From Candidatus Omnitrophota bacterium (GTDB lineage: Bacteria > Omnitrophota > Gorgyraeia > B26-G9): DNA of 48,158 nt. Where the stretch lies: positions 1-48,158 of the forward strand of contig JAHITY010000071.1 in the NCBI GenBank assembly GCA_018817165.1, read 5' to 3'. Each line of letters starts with the position of its first letter. The first letter of the stretch is position 1. The translations under genes were made by a program, and so were the position numbers. Of the stretch, positions 8,785 through 18,258 are shown piece after piece. The notes beneath the pieces are model-generated. The model was not told the origin of the DNA. It searched no databases and worked only from the letters and a program-made list of their open reading frames with translations.

Positions 8785-10362
8785 ATGCAAAAATTCCAGA
8801 AAGTTTTAATTTTATTCGGGATTAGTATATTCTTGAACTTTAATCCGTGTTTTGCTCAATCCAGCAATAATGCTCCAGATTCACAAACATTGTCCCCGCA
8901 TATTCAGACCACACAAATCAATATCCAAAATAGTTTTAACTTAGCAGATAATGAATTAAGCCTTGGATTTATAGCCCATAGAAAATGGGCTGATGGCCTG
9001 CCTTTTCTGCATAAATATGTAAATATGGCCAGCCGTAAAACAAATCAGCAGATAAAAGTTGAAATAAAAGCATTGACTGAAAATGAAATAGCGCAAGCGG
9101 TTAATATTCATAATGCTAATTGGGGAAATAATTTTAAACTTTCAAATGAAGATGCAAAGGAGATGTTCGAAGCAAATCCTGGGGGACAGCTTATTGCCCG
9201 GGTAGAAGGGGAGATTATCGGGGTTGTTTGGTGTGTATCATTGCAGGCAGAAAGCATTGAAGAGATCCCTGGGTCTTTAGTTAAAATATCAAGCATCAAA
9301 AGACAGCGCGCTACGGATAATGTATGGCTTCATTACGCGGTTTCAGTTAAAGGAGATTATTTAAAACAAGGATTTGGGCCGCAGATATCGTCTGAATTAC
9401 TGAAATCAACAGCTTTTTTTACTGATAAAGTTCCCGGAGTAGGAAATATGTTAAGAGGCACATATTCTCCAATAAGCGGCTATAGTCAATTTAAAAATGA
9501 AATGACCTCGACAGCGTATTTGATGATGAAACTTAGACCGCCAAAAGAAGGCCAGACAAAAGTAGAATTTCTTGATTGGGAATATTGGAAGAGTGCTTCT
9601 TATGTTGGAGAAGGAAAAATGACTTTCCGGCAGTTTTTAGAATCGATTAATGTTAATCCAGAGAACATGCGCTGGGAGGATTATCAAAAATTTATTGCTT
9701 ATTCAGGATATACTCTGGGAAATTATATTATTGATACAAAAAGGGCGATTGTTTGTCTTGCGGGTAATCTTCATTTAAAGAACGGTGCTGAAATAGTCCG
9801 TGTTATCCCCGGAGGCAGACAAGGCGATCAGGATGCCGCAGAGTACGCGATGATTATAGTTTACCGGGATTTTCCGCTCAAACAGGATCTTAAAGATAGA
9901 ATAAATCAGCTAAAGCAAAAAAAAATCACAAGCAATGAATTAATATACGATAATTTAACATTCAGGATTAACCCTGAAAATTATGAGCAATGGCTTGATT
10001 CCACACAAGGGCAAGGGAATTTGCTGACATTAGAAGAATTATTAAAGAATGCGGAAACCCAGGGCAATGCGTATCTTGAGCAAATTAAAAAAATAAAAGA
10101 TAAGGGCCTTCCCTTATTAAATAAACTTTTTACTGTGTTTCTCAAGCGGGAAAAGATTTTAGCGGATCAGTATCAGGAATTTTTTAGACAAGTAATGTTT
10201 GGATATAAAGATGAAACAGATATTGATGTTTTAATGCAGTATAACCGTTTTATGCAAAGAATTAGCACGGCTATAGATTTGGACTTTTTTTATCATGATG
10301 AATCATCGGATAAAATGATTTTAGATCTGGATCTTGCGCCAAAACACTATCAATCGATTTGA
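8785..10362 (+). CDS. Leader-bearing protein with an N-terminal GNAT acetyltransferase-like domain
   Basis: AAGGAG at 8774-8779 sits 5 nt before the ATG and fixes the start. A signal-peptide-like N-terminus ends CFAQSS and is followed by TLSPH, the LSP motif of this protein family. Residues about 89-215 look like a GNAT fold: an N-terminal strand and helix (KALTENEIAQAVNIHNANW), a strand pair around QLIARVEGEIIGVVWCV, and an acetyl-CoA-loop-like segment with G-D-Y-L-K-Q-G-F-G near residue 190. The remaining 300 residues are unrecognised. The protein ends YQSI. A GNAT enzyme behind an export-type leader is odd, because acetyl-CoA is cytoplasmic. The domain may bind something else, or the leader may be an anchor. 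Confidence 0.65.
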   Translation: MQKFQKVLILFGISIFLNFNPCFAQSSNNAPDSQTLSPHIQTTQINIQNSFNLADNELSLGFIAHRKWADGLPFLHKYVNMASRKTNQQIKVEIKALTENEIAQAVNIHNANWGNNFKLSNEDAKEMFEANPGGQLIARVEGEIIGVVWCVSLQAESIEEIPGSLVKISSIKRQRATDNVWLHYAVSVKGDYLKQGFGPQISSELLKSTAFFTDKVPGVGNMLRGTYSPISGYSQFKNEMTSTAYLMMKLRPPKEGQTKVEFLDWEYWKSASYVGEGKMTFRQFLESINVNPENMRWEDYQKFIAYSGYTLGNYIIDTKRAIVCLAGNLHLKNGAEIVRVIPGGRQGDQDAAEYAMIIVYRDFPLKQDLKDRINQLKQKKITSNELIYDNLTFRINPENYEQWLDSTQGQGNLLTLEELLKNAETQGNAYLEQIKKIKDKGLPLLNKLFTVFLKREKILADQYQEFFRQVMFGYKDETDIDVLMQYNRFMQRISTAIDLDFFYHDESSDKMILDLDLAPKHYQSI

Positions 10363-10419
10363 AAAACAGTTAAATAAAGCTGAATATAATTATTAGAATT
10401 AGAATTTTAAGGAATAATC

Positions 10420-12762
10420 ATGTTTAAACCAAATAATAGAATATTAAAAATATTTTTAAAATCTATTGCTTTGCTGATGATCCAGGCATTTTTGTTTTTA
10501 GATCTTGCTTTTTGCCCTGAGGCAAATGAATTGTTTTCTAAAACACAGGACTCGCGAATTAGCTGTTTGAGCCCGCGATTATCCGTAGATATAAGTGCAT
10601 TCCAGAGAGCGTATGTTTTATACCAGTCCGCGTCAGTTGAGTCTTTATTCTTTAATCGGATATTAAGCGATCAGCAGGTTCAGGATAACGGGGTTGAAAT
10701 AAACAGTAATACAATTAATATTACCTTAGGCAAAAAACAATTTAAAGTGCCGCCTTATTTGGCTGGCAGAGTTAAAAGGGTGCATGTCACGGATTTTAGC
10801 GCCAAAGGATTTACTTTTCAGAAGCTAGGCATTGGTCTGGGAAGAAGGAAAAAAACAAAGGCAGTAATTTTAGTCGACCTAGAACATCCGGATAATCAGA
10901 TAATATTCTTTGAAGACAAAGAAAATATTAAGTTAAAGAAATTAGCCTCAGGAACTTTGGCTGAGGATATTAAGCTGGGAAGAGACTCTCAATTCGCGGC
11001 TATGCAAAGACAGGATTCAGTATTAGAAAAAACTCAAATCGGTAAAGTTTTTTTGGATACTGTATTAGGGATTGATAATAGTTCTTTGCCAAGAGCAAGG
11101 CAAGTTGTTGCTGTTTTAAAAAAACTGGCAAATGATAATTCTAAATTAAAGAGCAGTCTTCCGGTTAATCTGGCGTTTTTCTCAAAAGATTATATTCTTA
11201 CTTTCTCAAGAGAATTGAGAAAACATTCATTTATAACTGTTTTAAAAGACAGGCCGCAGCGGGGAAGATTTATAGCGATTATTGATGAACTTGATCCAGA
11301 TAATTTTGTTGTTTTTGAAAGAAAGGGAAATCAGGTTTTTGTTTTAGGTAAAAGTGAAAAACCGCTGATCGCCTCTTTGACTAAGCAACAAAAGGCAAAA
11401 AGTTATTATTTTACTGATATTCAGCAAGGTGCTGATTTTTGCCGTAATGTGTCTAGAAGTTTAGTTTCTTACAGAGTTTCCGATCAGAATAACAGTTTTA
11501 GTCTGAGAAAAGGCATGCAGTTACACTTAGGATCGGATAATAGAGATATCGGAATTTTAAAAGTAAATCAGGTAACGCAGGCAACTCCTACTGGCTATCA
11601 GATCAAACAGAGGCCTTCGGCACTTGATCAACTGATTCTCGCATCATATCCGATTTATCTTTTAGATCCGGCATACGTGAATAAAAAAGTTTTAATCAGC
11701 GATTTTTCCCGTTCAGATCTTTTGTTTTTTGATCATTCTCGACTAGAATCATATCCGGAATATTTAAGTATTGTAAAACACGGAAACCTGATGTATTTAA
11801 GGAAAATACAGGAAGACTTTTTTGCTTCGGATGGTAAATATGTTGTATACGCGAAGATACCTGATCAGGATATAATATCAAAAATTAATTTTGCCGAGCA
11901 AGGCATTTTTACTATAAAGGGGATTAATTGGAACAACGGGAATCCGGTAAGGTTTAGAAATATAAAACAGCTGTCAATGCCTGTTATAATAACTCAGTTA
12001 TCAGGATCAAAACATATAAAAATAGACAATGCTTTGCGGGATAGGTTTTTCGTTAATCAGATTATTGGAACACCTTACAGAATTACCTTGAAATTTAATA
12101 AAGGTTTTTTTGAACAGGCAAATACTGTTTTTATTAATTCCGCTGATGACTGGAAAAAAATTCAGAAACAAGCAGATATAAACATAAAGAAATTTCAATC
12201 TAAAAATAAAGCCGGCTTAAACTCAATCGCGGGTATTTGCGCGTTGATTTTCGCGAAACTATGCTTATTCCCATCCATATCAGAAGCGGCAAATAGGATT
12301 GGTTCTTTAGATACCTCTTTTATTGACACATTTATATCTGGAGCAACGCTTATTGCCGCGATAAGTATTTTTCGCTATTTTAAGATGATAAGAGATATCG
12401 GCCTGGAACAAAAGACTTTGAAATTTAATCCCAAAAGAAGCGAATTCCCAAAAGACGCTCGAACAAAAAACCAGATAGCAGCTAGCGGGGTTTTTGCTTC
12501 AATAATTATCGGAGCAGATCCTCTGAGCGGGGCAAAAGAGGCTGTTAAGGAAACAAAAACAAAGAATAGGCCTCCTGTCAGCCGAAAAGGAAAAGTTCCA
12601 AAGCCCAAGGATCTTGATAATCAAAGAAAAGAAAAAGTATCTGTGCCTGGGATAAATCCAATTAAAACCAATGATTCGCGATTAGGAAATACAGATATAG
12701 TAACAATAAGTGAACAGGCAAGGCAATTATACAGCTTTTTTCTTGTGAATCAATCGATTTAA
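10420..12762 (+). CDS. Leader-bearing envelope protein of unknown function
   Basis: AAGGA lies about 7 nt before the ATG. The leader (IALLMIQAFLFLDLAF) is of the same type as in the 540 and 6653 genes, and CLSPRL follows. The body, about 550 residues, is rich in beta strands and basic residues and shows no motif I recognise. Two hydrophobic stretches near residues 600-622 and 637-655 probably anchor it. A basic, Pro-containing tail of about 100 residues follows and ends NQSI. It sits between the GNAT-containing and the kinase-like genes with short gaps (57 and 29 nt), consistent with one transcript. It may be a structural or adaptor protein, but nothing in the sequence proves that. Confidence 0.6.
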   Translation: MFKPNNRILKIFLKSIALLMIQAFLFLDLAFCPEANELFSKTQDSRISCLSPRLSVDISAFQRAYVLYQSASVESLFFNRILSDQQVQDNGVEINSNTINITLGKKQFKVPPYLAGRVKRVHVTDFSAKGFTFQKLGIGLGRRKKTKAVILVDLEHPDNQIIFFEDKENIKLKKLASGTLAEDIKLGRDSQFAAMQRQDSVLEKTQIGKVFLDTVLGIDNSSLPRARQVVAVLKKLANDNSKLKSSLPVNLAFFSKDYILTFSRELRKHSFITVLKDRPQRGRFIAIIDELDPDNFVVFERKGNQVFVLGKSEKPLIASLTKQQKAKSYYFTDIQQGADFCRNVSRSLVSYRVSDQNNSFSLRKGMQLHLGSDNRDIGILKVNQVTQATPTGYQIKQRPSALDQLILASYPIYLLDPAYVNKKVLISDFSRSDLLFFDHSRLESYPEYLSIVKHGNLMYLRKIQEDFFASDGKYVVYAKIPDQDIISKINFAEQGIFTIKGINWNNGNPVRFRNIKQLSMPVIITQLSGSKHIKIDNALRDRFFVNQIIGTPYRITLKFNKGFFEQANTVFINSADDWKKIQKQADINIKKFQSKNKAGLNSIAGICALIFAKLCLFPSISEAANRIGSLDTSFIDTFISGATLIAAISIFRYFKMIRDIGLEQKTLKFNPKRSEFPKDARTKNQIAASGVFASIIIGADPLSGAKEAVKETKTKNRPPVSRKGKVPKPKDLDNQRKEKVSVPGINPIKTNDSRLGNTDIVTISEQARQLYSFFLVNQSI

Positions 12763-12791
12763 TTTATCCGGTGAATAAATGATAGGGTAAG

Positions 12792-14543
12792 ATGAAATTA
12801 AATAAAAAAATAAAACACATAATAATATTTTTAATCAGTGGATTAATTTGTAATTGCCCTTTAGTCAGCGTTTTCGCCAATGACCAAGAATTTTCTGAAA
12901 CTGATAATTTATCCGCTTCAATCCTTCTCCAGTCAGATGATATTAAAACAGCTTTTTCTCTAGCATCTAAAGATAATTTGACCTGGAGAGAATTGGCAGG
13001 TTTAAAATATCCCTATGAGAATATTTTTCACAGTGATCTTGACGCTCCCCGCTGGAGTTTAGAAGGCGCTCAATTAGAAAAGTTTACTGCCCAGACGCTT
13101 GATATTATCAAAATTATAGAAAACTTATCTCAAACGAAAAACCAGGAACTGATGTTTCTAAGTGATAAACAAATCGCTGTTCTAAAAAAGATTATTCTGC
13201 AACTGCCCAAGCGGCTTGATTTCGTGAATAAAGATGATACTGTTATGGTTTTAAGATTGATTTTAATTACTGCTATAGACAGTGTAGATGACTTTCAAGA
13301 AATAGTAGGTTTTAAGGATCAACCGCGGCCAATAATTGATTCGGTTAATGAGTTGGCGGGAAAATTAAAAAGTGTTCATCAGTTTCTAAAGCCGCTAATG
13401 CCGGTCGAATCAGTATTTTTTAATCCGGAGATAGTATTATCTTTTCAGGATATGCAAAGAATAAAACAATGTATTACTTGGGAAGTTATGTTTGCGGATG
13501 CTTTTAGCGGCAGCAGAAAGGTTATTATCAACTTAAAGCATCCCATAATTTTAGCTAATGGACAGCAGATAACTAAGGTGGCAATAAAAGGAATCGTTTA
13601 TAAGCCGGGGCAAAAAATAAGGCCGCCTTTAAGGCAGATATATAGGAAGTTTAAGTCAAGACGGCTTAATGCTAAAAATGAAGTAGAGTTTTTTGAAAAA
13701 ATAATGTTAAAAGGCGCGCTTAGTTTGAAAGGGGCTAAACGTGAATACCTGATAATGAAAAAATTGCGTGATGAGGGATTTTCGGATTGTGAATATCCCA
13801 TTGCCTATGGCAAATATAAAGGCTTTACCTATAAAGGCAAACAATTCGGATTTTTAATTACCTCTAGTGAAGAGCCGCAAGAACAAAGGCTTTGGGATGA
13901 AATGGTTGAAAAAAATAAACAATATTTAACCCAAAGCCGAAAATTTAAAGATGCGATTATGGCAAATAATTTTTTCGTGGGATTTGAAACAAAGCTTTTT
14001 GACTGCGGTAAGCAGCTGCGTGATTTTCATGATCGAGGATATTATCATTGTTGTCCGCATTTGCTGAATATTAGTTTTGCTGACGCTGGTTCAGGGCCTA
14101 AACTCCATGATTTTGAAAGCAGCCGGATTATTAAAAATCTTCCTGTAGACAGGAAAGTCGCGTATAAGCTGATGGATTTATATTCCGCGTATATGCATTT
14201 TTTGGGATTTGTGTTTGAAGATCCTGAAAACTCTATGGATAAACATACTTTGGAAGGATTTTTTCAGCTGTCACTAAAACTAAAAAGACATGAAAACCCT
14301 TTTCATTTTTTTCTTGAAGGATATTTTTACAAAAACATAAGTACAGATATAAGTTATTTTCCTGAGGAGATTATTAATTCATCAGCGGATAATTATCAAA
14401 TCCCTATAGAGCGGATTCAATCAGAGATTGTCAATACGCTTTATATGATCGAGAGGGGAGATGTATTGCCAATGAATCATTTTTCCCAAATTAAACCGAA
14501 TGATTATGATCAGAGTTTATTTTTTAATGAGAGTTCAATTTAA
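12792..14543 (+). CDS. Leader-bearing protein with a kinase-fold (probable pseudokinase) domain
   Basis: AGGG lies 5 nt before the ATG. A signal-like N-terminus ends VFANDQ. Residues about 255-450 resemble the protein-kinase / lipopolysaccharide-kinase fold: VAIK with K266 (beta-3 lysine), REYLIMKKL (helix C region), GFLITS (hinge region), HDRGYYH (413-419), then CCPHLLN (420-426), then LHDFE with D440 as the metal-site Asp. In active relatives the segment after HxxGxxH reads DLHPGN. Here the catalytic Asp position is Cys420 while Asn426 and Asp440 are kept, so this is probably a pseudokinase or an altered kinase. The C-terminus ends SSI. ATP is absent outside the cytoplasm, so the leader and the kinase fold pose a topology question. 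Confidence 0.65.
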   Translation: MKLNKKIKHIIIFLISGLICNCPLVSVFANDQEFSETDNLSASILLQSDDIKTAFSLASKDNLTWRELAGLKYPYENIFHSDLDAPRWSLEGAQLEKFTAQTLDIIKIIENLSQTKNQELMFLSDKQIAVLKKIILQLPKRLDFVNKDDTVMVLRLILITAIDSVDDFQEIVGFKDQPRPIIDSVNELAGKLKSVHQFLKPLMPVESVFFNPEIVLSFQDMQRIKQCITWEVMFADAFSGSRKVIINLKHPIILANGQQITKVAIKGIVYKPGQKIRPPLRQIYRKFKSRRLNAKNEVEFFEKIMLKGALSLKGAKREYLIMKKLRDEGFSDCEYPIAYGKYKGFTYKGKQFGFLITSSEEPQEQRLWDEMVEKNKQYLTQSRKFKDAIMANNFFVGFETKLFDCGKQLRDFHDRGYYHCCPHLLNISFADAGSGPKLHDFESSRIIKNLPVDRKVAYKLMDLYSAYMHFLGFVFEDPENSMDKHTLEGFFQLSLKLKRHENPFHFFLEGYFYKNISTDISYFPEEIINSSADNYQIPIERIQSEIVNTLYMIERGDVLPMNHFSQIKPNDYDQSLFFNESSI

Positions 14544-14584
14544 TTATTAGCTAATCCTAGGATTTTGTAAGTTAGGTTTTAATC

Positions 14585-17500
14585 ATGAAAGCGAAAATAC
14601 TTTTTAAATTTATAGCGGTTTGCTTAATTCAAACAATAGTTTTAGCTGATGTTTGTTTGGCTCAGACAGTGTTTGTGAATTTTTCAGAGTTTAAGACAGA
14701 ATATCTGGCTGCTAAGCTCGTGATAGATATTAGTTTATTTGAACAGGCTTTTGATGAAAGTTATGCTTCCGCTTTATCTGCTGATGAGCCTAAAAATTTT
14801 GATAATGTTATATTTAGCATAACTAAAGAAAATATTAAGGCAATACAAACATCAGATACTTTTGACCTAAAATTAGGTGTATTAGAGCATATGCATAATG
14901 ATCTGCTGATGAACCCGCAATTAAAGCTGACCAAAAAGCAATTTAAAGTTTTAATAGATATTGTCTGGGCAATGGATAACAGGGAAAATGATAAACATAG
15001 AGTATTGATTGTTCTTTCCCTGGCTATTGTAAGGAATCATGATCTTTTACCGCTAGCTGTTGAGGAATTAGCAAAATCAAACAGCATGGATAAGTTCTCG
15101 GATTTCTTTACGATTATCTTAGGGGCCGTAAAATTGGATAATTCAATAAAGTTTTCCTTAATTGATTTTCGGCTTTTAATCAAATCCCTGAGGTTAGCCA
15201 AAGGCGCTGTATTAAAATCAGTTGCCGCGGATTGTATTAATTATACCATAAGAAAAGACGGGTCTTTGGCTCAGGAACTTATTTTTGAATTGGCTAATGT
15301 GCCGGATGATCTTTCAATAAGCGCTTTAACCCTCGCGTTGCTTGACGCTTTGTCTCAGAATCAAGAGATTCTGATTACTCAGCAAATGCTGAATAAACTG
15401 CTTGATTATACTCTAGAGGTGAATAAACAGCCCGAATTAAAGAGATTCCTCTTAATTACGGCAAAGACTGTTGAATCAGGTCAAAACTTAATAATTGATC
15501 AACAAAGAGTAATTAAGCTGATTGATAAAATAGAAACTCTTAGTATTACTAAGGATAATGTAGCGGCCTTTTCTGTGCTTTTATCTGAGATGCTTATAAA
15601 TGATATCTCTTTGTTCAATCTTTTTTTAAAAACTCCGATTAATTCTAAAACAAAAAAAATGCTGGCAATCGCGGTTTCACTTGCCAGCGAAAAAAGACCA
15701 GATATTTTCACAAGAGAAATGCTGCTTAATTTATTTAAACAATCAAGTCTCGATCCGTTTTTGTTAGAATTTAAACCTGAGGGCAGCAGTGTCGCGGCCT
15801 CAAGCTATATCGCGCAGGCGCTGTTAAATATTAGCTCTGATACCGCTCTGGAATCTCCTAAAGATTTTCCCGCTCTTAGAAAAAAAGTCAAGGCTTTAGA
15901 AATCGCTAAACATGATCTGCCGTTTGATTTTGAGCAGGCTGATGCTGTATATATTCTCGGAAGGACAGTGATTGTCGTATCTCAAGGGGAATATTATACC
16001 CTGAAATTGCTTAAGAAAAATGAATCGAATGGGTTATTAGAGTATGAACATCGGGTAATGGAATGGGTTGACGAGAAAAAAGATAAGCTTAAGCTTGAAT
16101 GTGAATACGCCAAGCCTGTTTTTATAAAAGGTCAAAGAGTTTTAAGAATAAACAGTGGAAATATTCCGGCTGATATAAGGCAAGAGCTGGAAACAGCCGC
16201 GAAAAAAGACGGAAAGTTCAGGGTAAGTAAAGGCAATGGGGCATATACATTTATCTGCTATAAAGTTAAAGATAATAACGCGTTTACTTATTTAAATGAT
16301 AAATTAATATCCGATACTGATTTTATCGATTCCTCAAAGCGTTTTCTTCATGATCTCGCGGTTTTTTCCAAAATCGGGATTATGAATACTTCGCTTATAG
16401 AATTATTTCATAGTTTAGAAAATCAAAGAAGATATCTTTGGATGATAGACGTCTTATCGCCGATTCAAGGTGTAATTTTTGATCGGTTAGGAGCCGGAGT
16501 TGTGCGGGGTTTTTCTAGAACCTCAGAATATCCAAATTCGAGAATTAGGTTTATGGCTGATCTTGCCGAGTTTAGAACAATCGAGAGGATAATCAGTATT
16601 GAAGGAATAGGGGATCGGGTTATTCAGAATAATCAGAAAAAGGTTTTAGCTAGTTATTTAGGTGATTATCTTTTATCCTGGGTGTTTATATATGTATCGA
16701 GATTAAAAAAACAGGGGAAATTAACCCGAGAAAGTTTTAATGATCAGGATTTTATTAATTATGTCGCCAATGACGTCAAAGAAGTATTTCTTTATTTTTT
16801 AAATAATTTTTTTGATGATAAAGCAAAGGTCGAAGAAATAGCGGCCATGATCAACTGGAAAAGATTAGCTGCTCAGATTGTTTTTTATCCTGGAGGGGCG
16901 TATAAGGAATATTTTTCTAAAGCAAAGATTCCGCGAAGTGTGCATGGGAAACATACCAAGGTTATAATTAAAAAGCGCGGATCAAATTATTTTGACGGCT
17001 GGGGATATTTTGATGTTTCTTTGTTAAATAAAAAACTCCCGAGTTCGATTAAAAATCATATAATTAAAACTTATTTAACGTGGATAACGAATAAAACCGA
17101 GATATCGACTGTTTATAAAATAGTCCAGGATAATGATCTTGCGGATAAAATCGCGGCTGATGCAATGATTCCGGAAAACTATAAGCCGCGATTAATCTCT
17201 TTGTTAGGAGAATATCAGCAGGGTTTTAGATATGATGGGATAAATGAGGATCTCGGCCCTTTTAACGGCCCGAATCCTTTGACTGAACTGATTAAGGCAT
17301 TGTATGTTTTAAGCGGATTTATCGTTAATGAACAGGGTGAGCAGATTCAAAAGTCAAATAATCTAAAAGCCGATAAGCTGAATTCTAATCCGCGGGCAAT
17401 TGATTTTGCGGCCCAGGAAGATAAAGAAAACCAACAAGATTTTCTTCCTAAGGTTAAGCTTGAGCAGTTAAATCAGGATCAGTCTTTTATGATCGTTGAT

Positions 17501-18187
17501 ATGTTGGATGCTGTTTTTAAAGCAGAGAAGATAAAGTTATTGGAAAACGCTATGGATCTTGACCCTGAGTATGCATATTTAGTTGATCTAAACAATAAAA
17601 TAAAAATTATTTTTATTGGTCGTGATCCAGATGCTGTTTATAATATTATTGAAGTATTGAGGCCGGATACTTATTATGTGGCGATCGTTGATGATGAACA
17701 TCTTATTGGCTATGGCCTTGTTGATTATGGGATTATGCCGGAAGAAAAAGATATTGTTATTAGTTTTCGCCTATTTGAAGAGTATCGTCATCAAGAAAAA
17801 AATCTTAGCGCACAGATTTTTAAAACAATTCTTTCCGGGGTAAGAGAAATATTTGGTAATAAAGTTACCGGTTTTATGGTATCTGATAATCAAATTAATA
17901 ATAGGCATGGTATTACTTCAGCTGCTGTATTATTTTATCTGAAGATGGGATTTAAGTTTATTGATCGTGATCTGCATAGTCTATGGGAAAATAAGTATTT
18001 ACCCCAGATACAACAGGGTGTAATACTTGATGAAACGGCAGTACGAGAGCTTTCTAAAGGAGCTTTATTCCTTGATCTTAATGCGGTAAATAATTCAGTG
18101 GATTATGCTTATCCAATCGTAACCTTATCTTTAGAAAATGAGGACGTTTCTTTTTTTACTGATCTTCCTATTGTCCAATCCATATAG
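14585..18187 (+). CDS. Large leader-bearing protein with a C-terminal GNAT-like domain
   Basis: The leader (FIAVCLIQTIVLADVCLA) belongs to the same set as the upstream genes. The following segment YLAAKLVID looks like a changed form of the LAPKL motif. Residues 40-430 are helical and repeat-like (ARM/HEAT-like by eye). The middle has a weak kinase-like pattern (YYTLKLLKK, then LHDLAVF), too degenerate to call. Residues about 1020-1130 fit a GNAT fold: YYVAIVDDEHLIGYGLVDYG, DIVISFRLFEEYRHQEKNLS, then AAVLFYLKMGFKF near the end. The protein ends IVQSI. It is the last gene of the 8785-18187 run, 41 nt after the pseudokinase gene. Confidence 0.6.
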   Translation: MKAKILFKFIAVCLIQTIVLADVCLAQTVFVNFSEFKTEYLAAKLVIDISLFEQAFDESYASALSADEPKNFDNVIFSITKENIKAIQTSDTFDLKLGVLEHMHNDLLMNPQLKLTKKQFKVLIDIVWAMDNRENDKHRVLIVLSLAIVRNHDLLPLAVEELAKSNSMDKFSDFFTIILGAVKLDNSIKFSLIDFRLLIKSLRLAKGAVLKSVAADCINYTIRKDGSLAQELIFELANVPDDLSISALTLALLDALSQNQEILITQQMLNKLLDYTLEVNKQPELKRFLLITAKTVESGQNLIIDQQRVIKLIDKIETLSITKDNVAAFSVLLSEMLINDISLFNLFLKTPINSKTKKMLAIAVSLASEKRPDIFTREMLLNLFKQSSLDPFLLEFKPEGSSVAASSYIAQALLNISSDTALESPKDFPALRKKVKALEIAKHDLPFDFEQADAVYILGRTVIVVSQGEYYTLKLLKKNESNGLLEYEHRVMEWVDEKKDKLKLECEYAKPVFIKGQRVLRINSGNIPADIRQELETAAKKDGKFRVSKGNGAYTFICYKVKDNNAFTYLNDKLISDTDFIDSSKRFLHDLAVFSKIGIMNTSLIELFHSLENQRRYLWMIDVLSPIQGVIFDRLGAGVVRGFSRTSEYPNSRIRFMADLAEFRTIERIISIEGIGDRVIQNNQKKVLASYLGDYLLSWVFIYVSRLKKQGKLTRESFNDQDFINYVANDVKEVFLYFLNNFFDDKAKVEEIAAMINWKRLAAQIVFYPGGAYKEYFSKAKIPRSVHGKHTKVIIKKRGSNYFDGWGYFDVSLLNKKLPSSIKNHIIKTYLTWITNKTEISTVYKIVQDNDLADKIAADAMIPENYKPRLISLLGEYQQGFRYDGINEDLGPFNGPNPLTELIKALYVLSGFIVNEQGEQIQKSNNLKADKLNSNPRAIDFAAQEDKENQQDFLPKVKLEQLNQDQSFMIVDMLDAVFKAEKIKLLENAMDLDPEYAYLVDLNNKIKIIFIGRDPDAVYNIIEVLRPDTYYVAIVDDEHLIGYGLVDYGIMPEEKDIVISFRLFEEYRHQEKNLSAQIFKTILSGVREIFGNKVTGFMVSDNQINNRHGITSAAVLFYLKMGFKFIDRDLHSLWENKYLPQIQQGVILDETAVRELSKGALFLDLNAVNNSVDYAYPIVTLSLENEDVSFFTDLPIVQSI

Positions 18188-18203
18188 TTTATTTGTATTT
18201 ATC

Positions 18204-18232
18204 TTGCCTTGTTGTTTCTCAATTGATAAAAT
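18204..18232 (+). promoter_or_regulatory. Promoter of the GH116 glucosidase gene
   Basis: TTGCCT (18204-18209) and TAAAAT (18227-18232) are 17 nt apart, with a TGA extended -10. Transcription would begin near 18239, just before the strong Shine-Dalgarno AAGGAGGG at 18242-18249. It separates the glucosidase from the envelope gene run upstream. Confidence 0.6.
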
Positions 18233-18258
18233 GTTTTTATCAAGGAGGGTTAAAAATA

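Noticed and set aside
18193-18258. TTG start giving a 22-residue longer glucosidase
   Set aside because: It would begin before the promoter -10 at 18227-18232; ATG 18259 has AAGGAGGG upstream and gives the family N-terminus.
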